A stretch of DNA of 49,846 nt, from positions 1-49,846 of the forward strand of contig DASXTC010000063.1 in NCBI GenBank assembly GCA_036505635.1, read 5' to 3'. The notes below the pieces were generated by a model. It was not told where the DNA came from. It saw only the letters and a list, made by a program, of their open reading frames with translations, and did not search any database. This document shows positions 25,445 through 33,709 of this stretch, in pieces; position 1 is the first letter of the stretch; every line of letters starts with the position of its first letter. The translations under genes and the position numbers were made by a program. This stretch comes from DASXTC01 sp036505635. GTDB taxonomy: Bacteria > Acidobacteriota > Polarisedimenticolia > JACPZX01 > DASXTC01.

Positions 25445-26779
25445 GTGTTCAAAAAAATCCTGATCGCCAACAGGGGCGAGATCGCCCTGCGCATCATCTG
25501 GGCATGCCGCGAGCTGGGCATCAAGACGGTCGCGGTCCATTCCGAGGCCGACAAGGATTCCCTGCACGTCAAGTTCGCCGACGAAGACGTCTGCATCGGA
25601 CCGGCGCGCAGCCGCGAGTCGTACCTGAACATCGGCGCCGTCATCGCCGCCGCCGAAATCACCGACGCGGAGGCGATCCACCCCGGCTACGGATTCCTCG
25701 CGGAGTCGGCTGCCTTCGCCGAGGTCTGCAAGGCCTGCAAGATCACCTTCATCGGCCCCAAACCCCACGTCATCTCGGTGATGGGGGAGAAGGCGAAGGC
25801 GCGCGAGACGGTGAAGAAGGCCGGTGTGCCGATCCTGCCCGGCAGCGACGGGATCGTCCCCGACGAGGAGACCGCCCGGACTCTCGGGCGCGAGTTCGGC
25901 TATCCCCTCATCGTGAAGGCGGCCGCGGGGGGCGGCGGCCGAGGGATGCGGATCGCCTCGGACGAGGAGGAGCTGATACGCGTCTTCCCCGTGGCGCGCG
26001 AGGAGGCGAGGGCCTCCTTCGGCGTCCCCGACGTCTACATGGAGAAGTACCTCCACGACCCGAGGCACATCGAGTTCCAGATCCTCGGCGACTCGCAGGG
26101 AAGCATCGTTCACCTCGGTGAGCGGGAGTGCTCGATCCAGCGCAAGCACCAGAAGCTGGTGGAGGAGTCCCCCTCGACGGCGCTGACGCCCAAGATGCGG
26201 CAGAAGATGGCGGACTCCGCCATCACAGTCGCGCGCGCCGTGAACTACGAGAACGCCGGAACGGTGGAGTTCCTGGTGCAGGATGGGCAGTTCTACTTCA
26301 TCGAGATGAACACGCGCATCCAGGTCGAGCATCCCGTCACCGAGATGGTCACCGGCATCGACCTCATCAAGGAGCAGATCCGGGTGGCGGCGGGCCTGCC
26401 GCTGTCGTTCACGCAGGATCAGATCATCTTCCGCGGCCACTCGATCGAATGTCGCGTCAACGCGGAGGACCCGGTCTCGTTCACGCCTTCGCCCGGGCTG
26501 ATCACCTCGTACCACCCGCCGGGGGGGCCCGGCGTCAGGGTGGACACCGCGGTCCACTCGGACTGCCGTATCTCGCCGTACTACGACTCGATGGTGGCGA
26601 AGCTGATCACCTACGGCAACAACCGGGAGGAGGCGATCTCGCGGATGCGTCGATCCCTTGAGGTGATGGTGGTGGAAGGGATCAAGACCACCATCCCGCT
26701 CCTGCTGAGGATCGTGAACGACGCCGATTTCCAGAAGGGGAACATCTCCACCAGCTTCCTCAAGCGCTGGTATCCATAG
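25445..26779 (+). CDS. accC: Biotin carboxylase subunit of acetyl-CoA carboxylase
   Basis: 444 aa from GTG 25445. It has the ATP-grasp biotin carboxylase order: LIANRGEIALRIIWACRELG, HPGYGFLAES, the glycine loop AAAGGGGRGMR (~160), MEKYLHDPRHIEFQ, ECSIQRKHQKLVEESPS and FIEMNTRIQVEHPVTEMVTG with the catalytic Arg. It carboxylates biotin on AccB, the first step of fatty-acid synthesis. The GTG is supported by the family N-terminus (FKKILIANRGEIA). The stop shares one base with the thiE start. Confidence 0.97.
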   Translation: MFKKILIANRGEIALRIIWACRELGIKTVAVHSEADKDSLHVKFADEDVCIGPARSRESYLNIGAVIAAAEITDAEAIHPGYGFLAESAAFAEVCKACKITFIGPKPHVISVMGEKAKARETVKKAGVPILPGSDGIVPDEETARTLGREFGYPLIVKAAAGGGGRGMRIASDEEELIRVFPVAREEARASFGVPDVYMEKYLHDPRHIEFQILGDSQGSIVHLGERECSIQRKHQKLVEESPSTALTPKMRQKMADSAITVARAVNYENAGTVEFLVQDGQFYFIEMNTRIQVEHPVTEMVTGIDLIKEQIRVAAGLPLSFTQDQIIFRGHSIECRVNAEDPVSFTPSPGLITSYHPPGGPGVRVDTAVHSDCRISPYYDSMVAKLITYGNNREEAISRMRRSLEVMVVEGIKTTIPLLLRIVNDADFQKGNISTSFLKRWYP

Positions 26780-27408
26780 TGGAGACCGTGTTCCGCCTTC
26801 CCCGCCTCTATCCGATCACCGACCGGGCGCTGGCGGGGGGCCGGCCGCACGCCGAGATCGTGGACCTGCTCTGCCGCGGTGGGGCCACCCTGATCCAGGT
26901 GAGGGACAAGTCGCTGTCGGATCGCCTCCTGGCGGCCGAGGCGAAGGCGGCGGTGGCCGCGGCGCGCCGCGCCGGGGCGCGTCTCATCATCAACGACCGG
27001 GCTGACGTGGCGGCGATCGCCGGGGCCGATGGCGTGCACGTCGGCGGTGATGACCTGCCGGCCGGCGCCGCGCGCGCGTTGCTCGGGCCCGGGGCGATCA
27101 TCGGGTGCTCCACCCACGGCGTCGAGGAGGCGGTGGCGGCCGCGGCGCTCCCGGTGAACTACGTGGCGCTGGGACCGATCTTCGCGACGCCGAATGCCTC
27201 CGTGCGGCGCGAGCCGCTCGGCCTCCAGGCGGTCGCGCGGGCCGCCGCGGCGATCGGGCTGCAGCTGGTGGCCATCGGCGGCATCGATGTCGAGAGGGCC
27301 GCCGAGGTCCTGGCCGCGGGAGCCGCCACCGTCGCCGTCATGTCGGACCTAATGACCTCTCGCGACATGGCGGCCCGCGTCGGGGAGTACCTCGCGCTGG
27401 CGTCCTGA
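26779..27408 (+). CDS. thiE: Thiamine-phosphate synthase (ThiE/TenI family)
   Basis: 209 aa from GTG 26779, overlapping the accC stop by one base. TIM-barrel motifs: LYPITDRALAGG, GGATLIQVRDKSLSDRLL, ARLIINDRADVAAIAGADGVHVGGDDLPAGAAR, IIGCSTHGVEEA, YVALGPIFATPN and LVAIGGIDVERAAEVLAAGA. ThiE joins the thiazole and pyrimidine phosphates to make thiamine phosphate. The usual T-x-T-K after GPIF is replaced by ATPNAS, so a TenI-like isomerase is an alternative. Thiamine genes are not otherwise present; read-through from accBC is likely. Confidence 0.82.
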   Translation: METVFRLPRLYPITDRALAGGRPHAEIVDLLCRGGATLIQVRDKSLSDRLLAAEAKAAVAAARRAGARLIINDRADVAAIAGADGVHVGGDDLPAGAARALLGPGAIIGCSTHGVEEAVAAAALPVNYVALGPIFATPNASVRREPLGLQAVARAAAAIGLQLVAIGGIDVERAAEVLAAGAATVAVMSDLMTSRDMAARVGEYLALAS

Positions 27409-27418
27409 AACTTCTTCG

Positions 27419-29128
27419 CTAGCGGTAAGCGCGTGGCGCCGCCCAGTTCTGCACGAGGGTGATCGGCGTGGCGGCCACCGTCGGTGTGACGATCAGGAAG
27501 CGTTGCCCGTTGGCCCCGACGCCGTACTGGCTGGCCTGGGGAAGCTGCTGCAAGCCGGCGATGCGCGTCTCCACGAGGGAGACCGGCTCTCCGACAGCCA
27601 GGCCGGATCCTTCAGCCCTGATCTCCGCCGCCATGAGCTTCTTGTCGGGGGCGATGTAGTAGACCTCACCGCCGTCGCCACGCCATTGCGGTTGATAGCC
27701 CCCGGCCCTGGAGACCTGCCAGCGCGCACCGGTGGCAGGCAGGGGCTGGATGTAGACCTCGAAGCGTCCGCTCTCGTTGGAGACATACGCCAGCCACCTG
27801 CCGTCCGGCGACAGCCTTGCGTTGCGCTCCTCGGCCCCTGTCGCCGCGGCGAGGATCGGTTCGCCACCTGCCAGCGGCATCAAGGCGACATCCCAGCTCG
27901 ATTCCTCGTGCAGAACTGAGTAGACGATCAGACGTCCGTCGCGCGACCAGTCGGTCGCGATGGCCGTTGTCGCGGTGTCGAGGATCGCCTTCTCGCTTCC
28001 CGGGGCGGACAGGTCCTGGAGGTACGTGGCGGGCCTGCCGCCACGCAGTGACGTGAAGATGACCTTGTCGTCCGCGGGCGAGCAGACCGGATAGAAGTCC
28101 ACTCCCGGGTCGAACGTCTGCCGCGTGGCGGGGCCCCCATCGAGATCCCGTCGCCAGAGGTCCACATTGCCCGAGGCATTGCCCACTTGATCGTAGATGA
28201 TGCGCTTCTGGTCCGGCGTGACGCAGAGCGTGTTGTAGGACCCCTCGGGAGCCGCGTCACCCTGCGGGTTCCCCTGGCGATCGAACCACGTCAGACGCGC
28301 GCCCGACGCCGACTCCAGCAGGGCGACGACGCCGTTGTCCGAGACGGAGAAGAGCGACTGGAAGCTGACCGAATTGAACCCGACGGTGTCCGCTACGGCC
28401 ACCGGAGCGCCGCTGACCGCAAGATTCGCGACGTCGAAGGGCTGCGCGAACAGGGCCGCTCCGCGCCGGAAGAACAGATGACCCGACGGGGCGAACGCAA
28501 CGCTTCCACTGGCGGCGATCACCTCCTTGGTTTCCGGCGAGTCGATCGAACCCACCCTGGCGGCGAGCCCCGCGGCGCCCGGTCCCAGCGTCAGGAAGAG
28601 GTAGTGACGGCCATCCGGAAGGAACCTCGGAAAGAACCGGCGCTGTTCTCCTTCGCTCACCGGCACGGACGTGACCTCGCCACCGACGGGCAGCACCATC
28701 AGGGGAGGCTGGCTCGGTTGGGCCACGAAGAGGATCAGATCATTGCGGCTCCAGGTTCCCCCCCGGCTGGTCGAGGAGCGCGCGATAGCAATGGGCGAAC
28801 CACCGGTGACCGGGATCGTCTTGAGCTGGCCCTCGGAGAAGAAGCCGAGCCGATTACTGTCGGGCGACCAGAAGGGGAGCGACGCCCCGTCGGTTCCGGT
28901 GAGAGGCCGTGCGACCGGATCGTCCAGCTCACGCACGTAGAGCAGGCTCCGGCCCGCCGCGTCCGTCGCGACGAAGGCCAGCCGCCTCCCGTCGGGTGAG
29001 ATCTCGGGCGCCTCGTTCGACATGAGCGCCGTCTGCGCGGGCGGAAGGACAGACACCACATGGCGCACCTCTTCACCCGGACGGCCGGATCCCCGCCCGG
29101 CCAGCAACGCCACAGCCAGGGTCAGCAA
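27419..29128 (-). pseudogene. Beta-propeller half of a frameshifted Ser/Thr kinase gene
   Basis: A 569-codon frame with repeated WD40-like (PD40/TolB-type) blades: PEISPDGRRLAFVATDAAGRSLLYVREL, FWSPDSNRLGFFSEGQL, VTPDQKRIIYDQVG, CSPADDKVIFTSLRGGR, LSPDGRWLAYVSNESGRFEVYI. It has no convincing start: its first residues (LLTLAVALLAG) are the second half of a membrane helix whose first half ends the kinase frame. Removing one 7-base unit of a tandem repeat at 29129-29148 joins both into one 880-aa protein of a type common in Acidobacteriota. It might still be made if the repeat slips, or from an internal TTG. Confidence 0.8.
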
Positions 29129-30068
29129 GCCGAGCGCCGAGCGCCGAGAGCGCGAGACCCCAGGCCAGACGGGAAGGGCGGGCAGCGGACCGGACGGCCG
29201 GAGCCTCGGGCGACGAGGGCGAGTCGGCGATCCACCTGAGGGTGATCAGGACATCGTGGGCGGTGGACCATCGGCCTTCGGGGTCCTTCGACAGGCACCG
29301 GCTGACCAGGTGCTCCAGGGAAGCGGGGGCGTCCGGGCGCAATGACCTCAGGGCCGGCGGCGGGGTGTGCAGGATGGCGCCGATGACGCCGGCCTGACTC
29401 TCTCCGGCGAACGCCCTCCGCCCCGTGAGCATCTCGTGGAGCACGGCCCCGAAGGCGAAGAGGTCGGTTCGGGCGTCGGCCGGTTTTCCCTCGAGCTGCT
29501 CGGGCGCCATATAAGGCAGCGTGCCCAGGATCTGTCTCTGCCCCGTCAGCGGCGTGGTCCGGGTCGGTTTCTCCTCCGAAGGCATCTCCGCGTTGCCGAG
29601 ACTCGCCAGCCCGAAATCGAGCAGCTTCACGCCTGAGGGGGTCAGCATCACGTTGGAGGGCTTCAGGTCGCGATGGATGATCTCCTTGCGGTGGGCCGCC
29701 TCGAGCGCCTCGACGATCTGGATCGCATAGTCGAGGGCCTCCGGCGTTTTGAGCGGGCCGCGCCGCAGGCGTTCGTCCAACGTGGTCCCATCGAGAAGCT
29801 CCATCACCAGGAACGCGATGTGGTCATGCCGCCCCACGTCGTGGAGCATGCAGATGTTGGGGTGAGCCAGCGATGCCACCGTCATCGCCTCTCGCTCGAA
29901 GCGGCTGTTGCGCTGGGGATCCCGCGCCAGCTCCTCGGGAAGGATCTTGATCGCGACCGACCGTCCCAGCCGCGTGTCGCGCGCCCGGTACACCTCACCC
30001 ATTCCGCCCTTTCCGAGCAGATGGAGGATCTCGTACGGGCCGAGACGGCTACCGGCGTCGAGCGGCAT
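29073..30068 (-). CDS. Ser/Thr kinase half of the frameshifted kinase-propeller gene
   Basis: 331 aa from ATG 30068. A full kinase domain: LLGKGGMGEVYRARD (~18-31), Lys41 in VAIK, HRDLKPSN (132-139), DFG (151-153), APEQLEGKPADARTDLFAFG and CLSKDPEGRW. It runs into LAWGLALSALG, the start of a membrane helix, and then changes frame, ending with about 20 unrelated residues (ARLADPGCGVAGRAGIRPSG). As it stands it would be a soluble kinase without its sensor propeller. A TATCCT -10-like hexamer lies 10 bases before the ATG, but no good -35 was found. It is divergent from the Cys-pentad operon. Confidence 0.8.
   Translation of the reverse strand: MPLDAGSRLGPYEILHLLGKGGMGEVYRARDTRLGRSVAIKILPEELARDPQRNSRFEREAMTVASLAHPNICMLHDVGRHDHIAFLVMELLDGTTLDERLRRGPLKTPEALDYAIQIVEALEAAHRKEIIHRDLKPSNVMLTPSGVKLLDFGLASLGNAEMPSEEKPTRTTPLTGQRQILGTLPYMAPEQLEGKPADARTDLFAFGAVLHEMLTGRRAFAGESQAGVIGAILHTPPPALRSLRPDAPASLEHLVSRCLSKDPEGRWSTAHDVLITLRWIADSPSSPEAPAVRSAARPSRLAWGLALSALGARLADPGCGVAGRAGIRPSG
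29129..29148. repeat. Heptanucleotide tandem repeat causing the kinase frameshift
   Basis: GCCGAGC at 29129-29135 and 29136-29142, followed by GCCGAG at 29143-29148 (2.9 copies of 7 bp). One unit fewer restores the frame ...ALSALGLLTLAVALLAG..., a continuous hydrophobic helix linking kinase and propeller. Confidence 0.85.
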
Positions 30069-30224
30069 AGAGGGGCGAAGGATAACCCATCCTCTAATGG
30101 GATGGGATCCGCGGCCCAAGTCCAGCGCTTTCCCTGGAAGGGCGTGGAACGCTGTGAGACGGTAAGCGCACTGCCGCGGCTCGTCATGTTGCGCGAGGCC
30201 CGCCGCCTCCCCTCTGCCGGCGGC

Positions 30225-30240
30225 CGGCACTCGTCTTGCA
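30225..30240 (+). promoter_or_regulatory. Sigma-54 (RpoN) promoter for the Cys-pentad operon
   Basis: CGGCAC (30225-30230), five bases (TCGTC), TTGCA (30236-30240). The -24 GG and -12 GC pairs have the exact 12-base register of the sigma-54 consensus; only the first T of TGGCAC differs. Transcription should start near 30250, about 40 bases before the ATG at 30289, which has AGGAGG upstream. The remainder of 30069-30224 shows no gene and should hold activator sites if the promoter is real. Confidence 0.65.
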
Positions 30241-30288
30241 GCCTCGGCGATCGATCTCCCTGCCAGGCTCCGCACTCAGGAGGCCGCA

Positions 30289-30759
30289 ATGCACCTCAAG
30301 AAACTGCTGGCGGCGGGCGGCACGGTCGTCGCCGCCAGCCTCGCAATCGCGATGTGCCACCTCCACGCCTTCGCCTTCGCTCCGGGCCCGCTCGGGGGCG
30401 CGGATGCGTTCTCTCCGCTCTTCGCCAGGCGCCTCGAGGTGGGGATCTCGGGTATGGATCGCCCCGCGGAGCCCGCGCGGGTGGCGCGGCTCCATCTCTA
30501 CGAGGACGACGTCGATCTGATCTTCAGCGCCACTCCGATCAGCTACTGCATCGGCTCGGCGTGCCTGGAGAGCATGTGCATCGGCAGCGCGTGCGTGAAA
30601 TCGTATTGCGTCGGGAGCGTCTGCGGCGCCTCAGCCTGCACCGGCAGCGCCTGCGGCGGCAGCGCCTGCATCGGATCGGCCTGCATCGGATCGGGGTGTC
30701 TCGGCAGCGCGTGCACCCAATGCATGACGGCTGGGGAGGAGGAGGTGGAGGACCTGTGA
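30289..30759 (+). CDS. Exported protein with Cys at every fifth residue (paralogue 1)
   Basis: 156 aa. A signal peptide (KKLLAAGGTVVAASLAIA, likely cleaved near HAFA) is followed by a ~50-aa leader domain (FSPLFARRLEVGISGMDRP at 41-59) and a Cys array. Cys occurs at 87, 92, 97 and every fifth residue to 142 (12 in register), then closes with CTQC (145). The unit is mostly C-[ILVGT]-G-S-[AGV]. An acidic tail (GEEEVEDL) follows. In the register A-C-[IL]-G-S it mirrors the A(D/N)LXX pentapeptide-repeat beta-helix with Cys in place of Asp/Asn. It is the first gene after a sigma-54 promoter and overlaps the next gene by GTGA. Function unknown: metal binding, disulphide ladder or modified peptide are all possible. 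Confidence 0.85.
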   Translation: MHLKKLLAAGGTVVAASLAIAMCHLHAFAFAPGPLGGADAFSPLFARRLEVGISGMDRPAEPARVARLHLYEDDVDLIFSATPISYCIGSACLESMCIGSACVKSYCVGSVCGASACTGSACGGSACIGSACIGSGCLGSACTQCMTAGEEEVEDL

Positions 30760-31289
30760 GCGAGACACTTCCGCGGCGCGCGTTCGTCCTCATCGCATGT
30801 GGAGCGATCGCACTGGGCGGCTACCGGGCCCATGCTTTCGCCCCGCGCGACATGCCCGCATCACCGACCGAGGGCTTCTCGCCACTCTTCAGCCGGCGTC
30901 TCGAAGTCGGCGTCCGGAGCATGGACCAGCCGCCGGGAAGCCTCCGCGTCGCCGGGGGGCTCGTCCTGTCCGACCCGGTCGAGACACCGGCCAGCGCCAA
31001 CCCCATCAGCGTCTGCGTCGCGTCGGGCTGCGCGCTGAGCGTCTGCCTGGCGAGCGGGTGCATCCTGTCGGGCTGCCTCGGCAGCGTCTGCGAATCGTCG
31101 GTCTGCCTGGGAAGCACCTGCATCGGAAGCGGGTGCGCCGGCTCGGCCTGCGTGGGGAGCGGCTGCCTCGGCTCCGTCTGCCTCGGTTCGGGATGCGCCG
31201 GCAGCGCATGTCTGAGATGCTCCAGCGGATTGGAGGCCGACGGAGCCGAGGAGGGCGGGGCGGAAGAAGAGGTTGGCGCCTGGTGGTGA
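30756..31289 (+). CDS. Exported protein with Cys at every fifth residue (paralogue 2)
   Basis: 177 aa from GTG 30756, with GGAGGAGGAGG upstream. A signal sequence with a twin-Arg element (LPRRAFVLIACGAIALGG) ends near RAHAFA, as in paralogue 1. FSPLFSRRLEVGVRSMDQP occupies the same residues, 41-59. Cys recurs from 87 to 152 at every fifth residue (14 in register), then ends with CLRC (155); units are C-[LVAI]-[GA]-S-[GVA]. An acidic tail (EEGGAEEEVGAWW) follows. The shared leader with a longer array shows duplication and repeat-number change. It overlaps the large membrane protein gene downstream by GTGA, so the array proteins and membrane proteins are translationally coupled. Confidence 0.85.
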   Translation: MSETLPRRAFVLIACGAIALGGYRAHAFAPRDMPASPTEGFSPLFSRRLEVGVRSMDQPPGSLRVAGGLVLSDPVETPASANPISVCVASGCALSVCLASGCILSGCLGSVCESSVCLGSTCIGSGCAGSACVGSGCLGSVCLGSGCAGSACLRCSSGLEADGAEEGGAEEEVGAWW

Positions 31290-33709
31290 GAGGGTTCGGA
31301 CCCTCCGGATTGATCCTCGCGGCGGCCCTCATCCTCGGCCTGCTGGGGCCGCTCGACCCGGTGCCTGAGCGGATCGGGATCGCGCTGGCGCTCTGCCTCT
31401 GGGCGGCGAGCCGGCTCGCTCCCCTTGATGATGGTGACGTCGGCGCACCCGCCGCCCGGTGGCGCCGGTGCGTCCCGCCTGCCGCGGTCGCCTGCGGCGC
31501 CGCGCTGCTCCTGGCCGCCGAAAGCGTCGAGACGAGGCTGGCCCTCGTGACGGCGATGGCCCTGGCGATGCCCGCCCCGGCGCGACGCGCGGATGGCGCG
31601 TTCGGCGCGGGAGTCCTTTGCCTGCGTCTCCTCTTGCAGGGGGTCCCCTGGATCTGGCAATGGGAGGTGGAGATCTCCAGGCTCGTCTCACGGGGAGTGG
31701 GAATCCTCACTGGGCAGAAGCTCGACTTCGGACCGACTGTCTCGGGGCTCGATCTGCTTCTCCTGTTCGCGCTCTACGCCGCGGTGTCACGTCCGGCGGG
31801 ACGCGTCCCGTCCTTCAGGCGGCTCGGCGGGGCCGTGGCAATCACCGTCATCTACATCGCGATCCTGCCGTCGGCGGCCGCCTCCGCGACGCTCGTCCCA
31901 TTCGATCGCGTGGGTCTCTTCAACATGGCGCGCGAGCACCTTGCGCCGCGTCCCGACCAGATCGCGCGCGTCATGTTCGGCTGGCCCGCGGTCCTCTTCG
32001 CGCTCCTCTGTCTGGCCTGGATGGGAGCCTGGGGGCGCGAATCGTCGGTGCCCGCCCTCCCCCCATCCGGTCTGCCGCGGCGCCGCGCCGCCGGCGGCTG
32101 GGGGGTCGCGGGGCTCGCGGTGCTCCTCATCACCCTGATGATCGTGGCCGACAGGCCGGCGGGGGAGCGCCGCCCGGGGGAGGTCGTCATCCTCAAGAGC
32201 CCTGCCTTCGACATGGAGGTGCCGGCCAGGGGCCGGTTCGGCGCGGGACGCGCCGGGATGTTCGGGATGCTGCCGCGCTACCTCGAGCTGGACGGCCACC
32301 GCACGCGCGTCCACGAAGGAGGTCTCACCGCCGCGGCGACGCGGGACGCTTCGATTCTCGTCGTGGCGCTTCCGACCGCCCCGTTCACGCGCGAGGAGCT
32401 CTCCGTGCTCGAAAGCTTCGTCGCGTCGGGAGGAGCGCTGCTCGCTCTCGGCGACCACACCGACCTTCTCGGGACGATGGGACCGATGAACCGCCTGCTG
32501 GCCCCGTGGGGGATCGCGCTGCGATTCGACTCGGCCTATCCGGCGGTCCACGAGTGGCAAGGATGCGTGGATGGTCCGGGGGGCCGCCGGCACGTCTTCA
32601 CCGGGATCGGCACCGGCGCCTCCCTACAGATCGGCGCGGGCGCCAGACCGCTGGTGATCGGCCGCCACGCGATTTCGGATGCCGGGGACCGGAACAACAC
32701 GGGGCGCGGCGCCTTCCTCGGCAACTACGGCTATGACTCAGGTGAGCGGATCGCCGATCTCGTCCTCGCGGCCAGGGCGAGGCACGGCCTCGGGCAGGTG
32801 GCCGTCTTCGGAGACACCTCCTCGTTTCAGAACCTGGTGCTCCCGTTCTCGTATCCCTTCGTCGCGGGACTCATGGACGATTTCGCGCGTCCGGCTCCGC
32901 GCGCGCGCGACCTCGCCCGGGCCCTGGCCGGGATCACCGCAGCCTTGCTGGGCCTGCTCGCCGTCGCCGGGTCCCGGCCGGCGCCAGGAGGACTCGTCGG
33001 AGCGGTCCTCGCCCTTCAACTGACGGCGCTCATGACGGGGGCGGGGGGCGCCCCGCTCGACAGGCTCCCCGAGGGATCCCGCGTCGCGCTCATCGATACC
33101 GGCCATCTGAACCGGTTCTCTCTCGACCTCTGGCACGACGACTCGATCGGCGGCCTCATCGTCAACCTCGAGCGTGACGGGTACCTGCCGATCGCGGTGG
33201 ATGACGGATTCGCGCATCGACCGATGCGCCGCGCCTTCCTGCCGGTGCTCGTGGCGCCCCAGGCTCCATTCTCCCCGGCCGAGCTGCGCGCGCTGGAGAG
33301 ACATCTGGAGGAGGGAGGCGACCTCCTCGTCGCGGCCGGCCCCGCCCAGAATCGGGCCGTGACGCCTCTTCTATCGCGCCACGGCGTGGCGATCCAGGAC
33401 CTGCCTCTCGGTCCGGTGCCGATCCGACCCAATCTCGATCAGGCCGCCTTCGAGCTGGCCAGGAAGGAGCCCCGGTTTCGCGAGGCCTGGCCCGTGGTGA
33501 CCGACCCTCGCTGGTCCTCGATCTCGCTTTACCGCGCCTTCGACCACGACGTCGTCGTCCGCGTGGAAGTCGGGTCGCGGGGCGGACAGCTCCTCGTCAT
33601 CGGCGACCCCGCGTTTCTCACCGATCGAGTCCTCGAGAACGAGACTACCGCCTGGGAGGGAAACGTGAGGCTGCTCGAGGACCTGCTGCAAGCGGAAGGC
33701 GGGGCGTGA
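31286..33709 (+). CDS. Large membrane protein with DUF4350/GldG-like domains (paralogue 1)
   Basis: 807 aa from GTG 31286. About eight hydrophobic segments fill residues 1-290. Within them GPTVSGLDLLLLFALYAAV (~149-167), followed by a short Arg-rich loop and AITVIYIAIL, has the spacing of an exosortase core (CSG...NxxR) but without Cys. After a helix (GVAGLAVLLITLMIVAD) comes an extracytoplasmic glutamine-amidotransferase-like DUF4350 domain: VVILKSPAFDMEV, GDHTDLLG (~389), VAVFGDTSSFQN (~508). A second such domain follows two more helices (~602-807: VALIDTGHLNRFSLDL, VIGDPAFLTDR). GldG-like proteins act with ABC transporters, and an ABC pair follows here. No catalytic triad is evident. GTGA overlaps lie at both ends. 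Confidence 0.7.
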   Translation: MRGFGPSGLILAAALILGLLGPLDPVPERIGIALALCLWAASRLAPLDDGDVGAPAARWRRCVPPAAVACGAALLLAAESVETRLALVTAMALAMPAPARRADGAFGAGVLCLRLLLQGVPWIWQWEVEISRLVSRGVGILTGQKLDFGPTVSGLDLLLLFALYAAVSRPAGRVPSFRRLGGAVAITVIYIAILPSAAASATLVPFDRVGLFNMAREHLAPRPDQIARVMFGWPAVLFALLCLAWMGAWGRESSVPALPPSGLPRRRAAGGWGVAGLAVLLITLMIVADRPAGERRPGEVVILKSPAFDMEVPARGRFGAGRAGMFGMLPRYLELDGHRTRVHEGGLTAAATRDASILVVALPTAPFTREELSVLESFVASGGALLALGDHTDLLGTMGPMNRLLAPWGIALRFDSAYPAVHEWQGCVDGPGGRRHVFTGIGTGASLQIGAGARPLVIGRHAISDAGDRNNTGRGAFLGNYGYDSGERIADLVLAARARHGLGQVAVFGDTSSFQNLVLPFSYPFVAGLMDDFARPAPRARDLARALAGITAALLGLLAVAGSRPAPGGLVGAVLALQLTALMTGAGGAPLDRLPEGSRVALIDTGHLNRFSLDLWHDDSIGGLIVNLERDGYLPIAVDDGFAHRPMRRAFLPVLVAPQAPFSPAELRALERHLEEGGDLLVAAGPAQNRAVTPLLSRHGVAIQDLPLGPVPIRPNLDQAAFELARKEPRFREAWPVVTDPRWSSISLYRAFDHDVVVRVEVGSRGGQLLVIGDPAFLTDRVLENETTAWEGNVRLLEDLLQAEGGA

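Noticed and set aside
24008..26557. Minus-strand open frame of 849 codons opposite pepP-accB-accC
   Set aside because: It covers three certain genes in antisense and reads as Arg/Asp/Gly/His-biased sequence without domains.
30547..31220. CRISPR-like or VNTR array suggested by the regular DNA periodicity
   Set aside because: The periodicity is 15 bp and codes for Cys pentads in two translated frames with signal peptides; there are no direct repeats of 25-40 bp with unique spacers.
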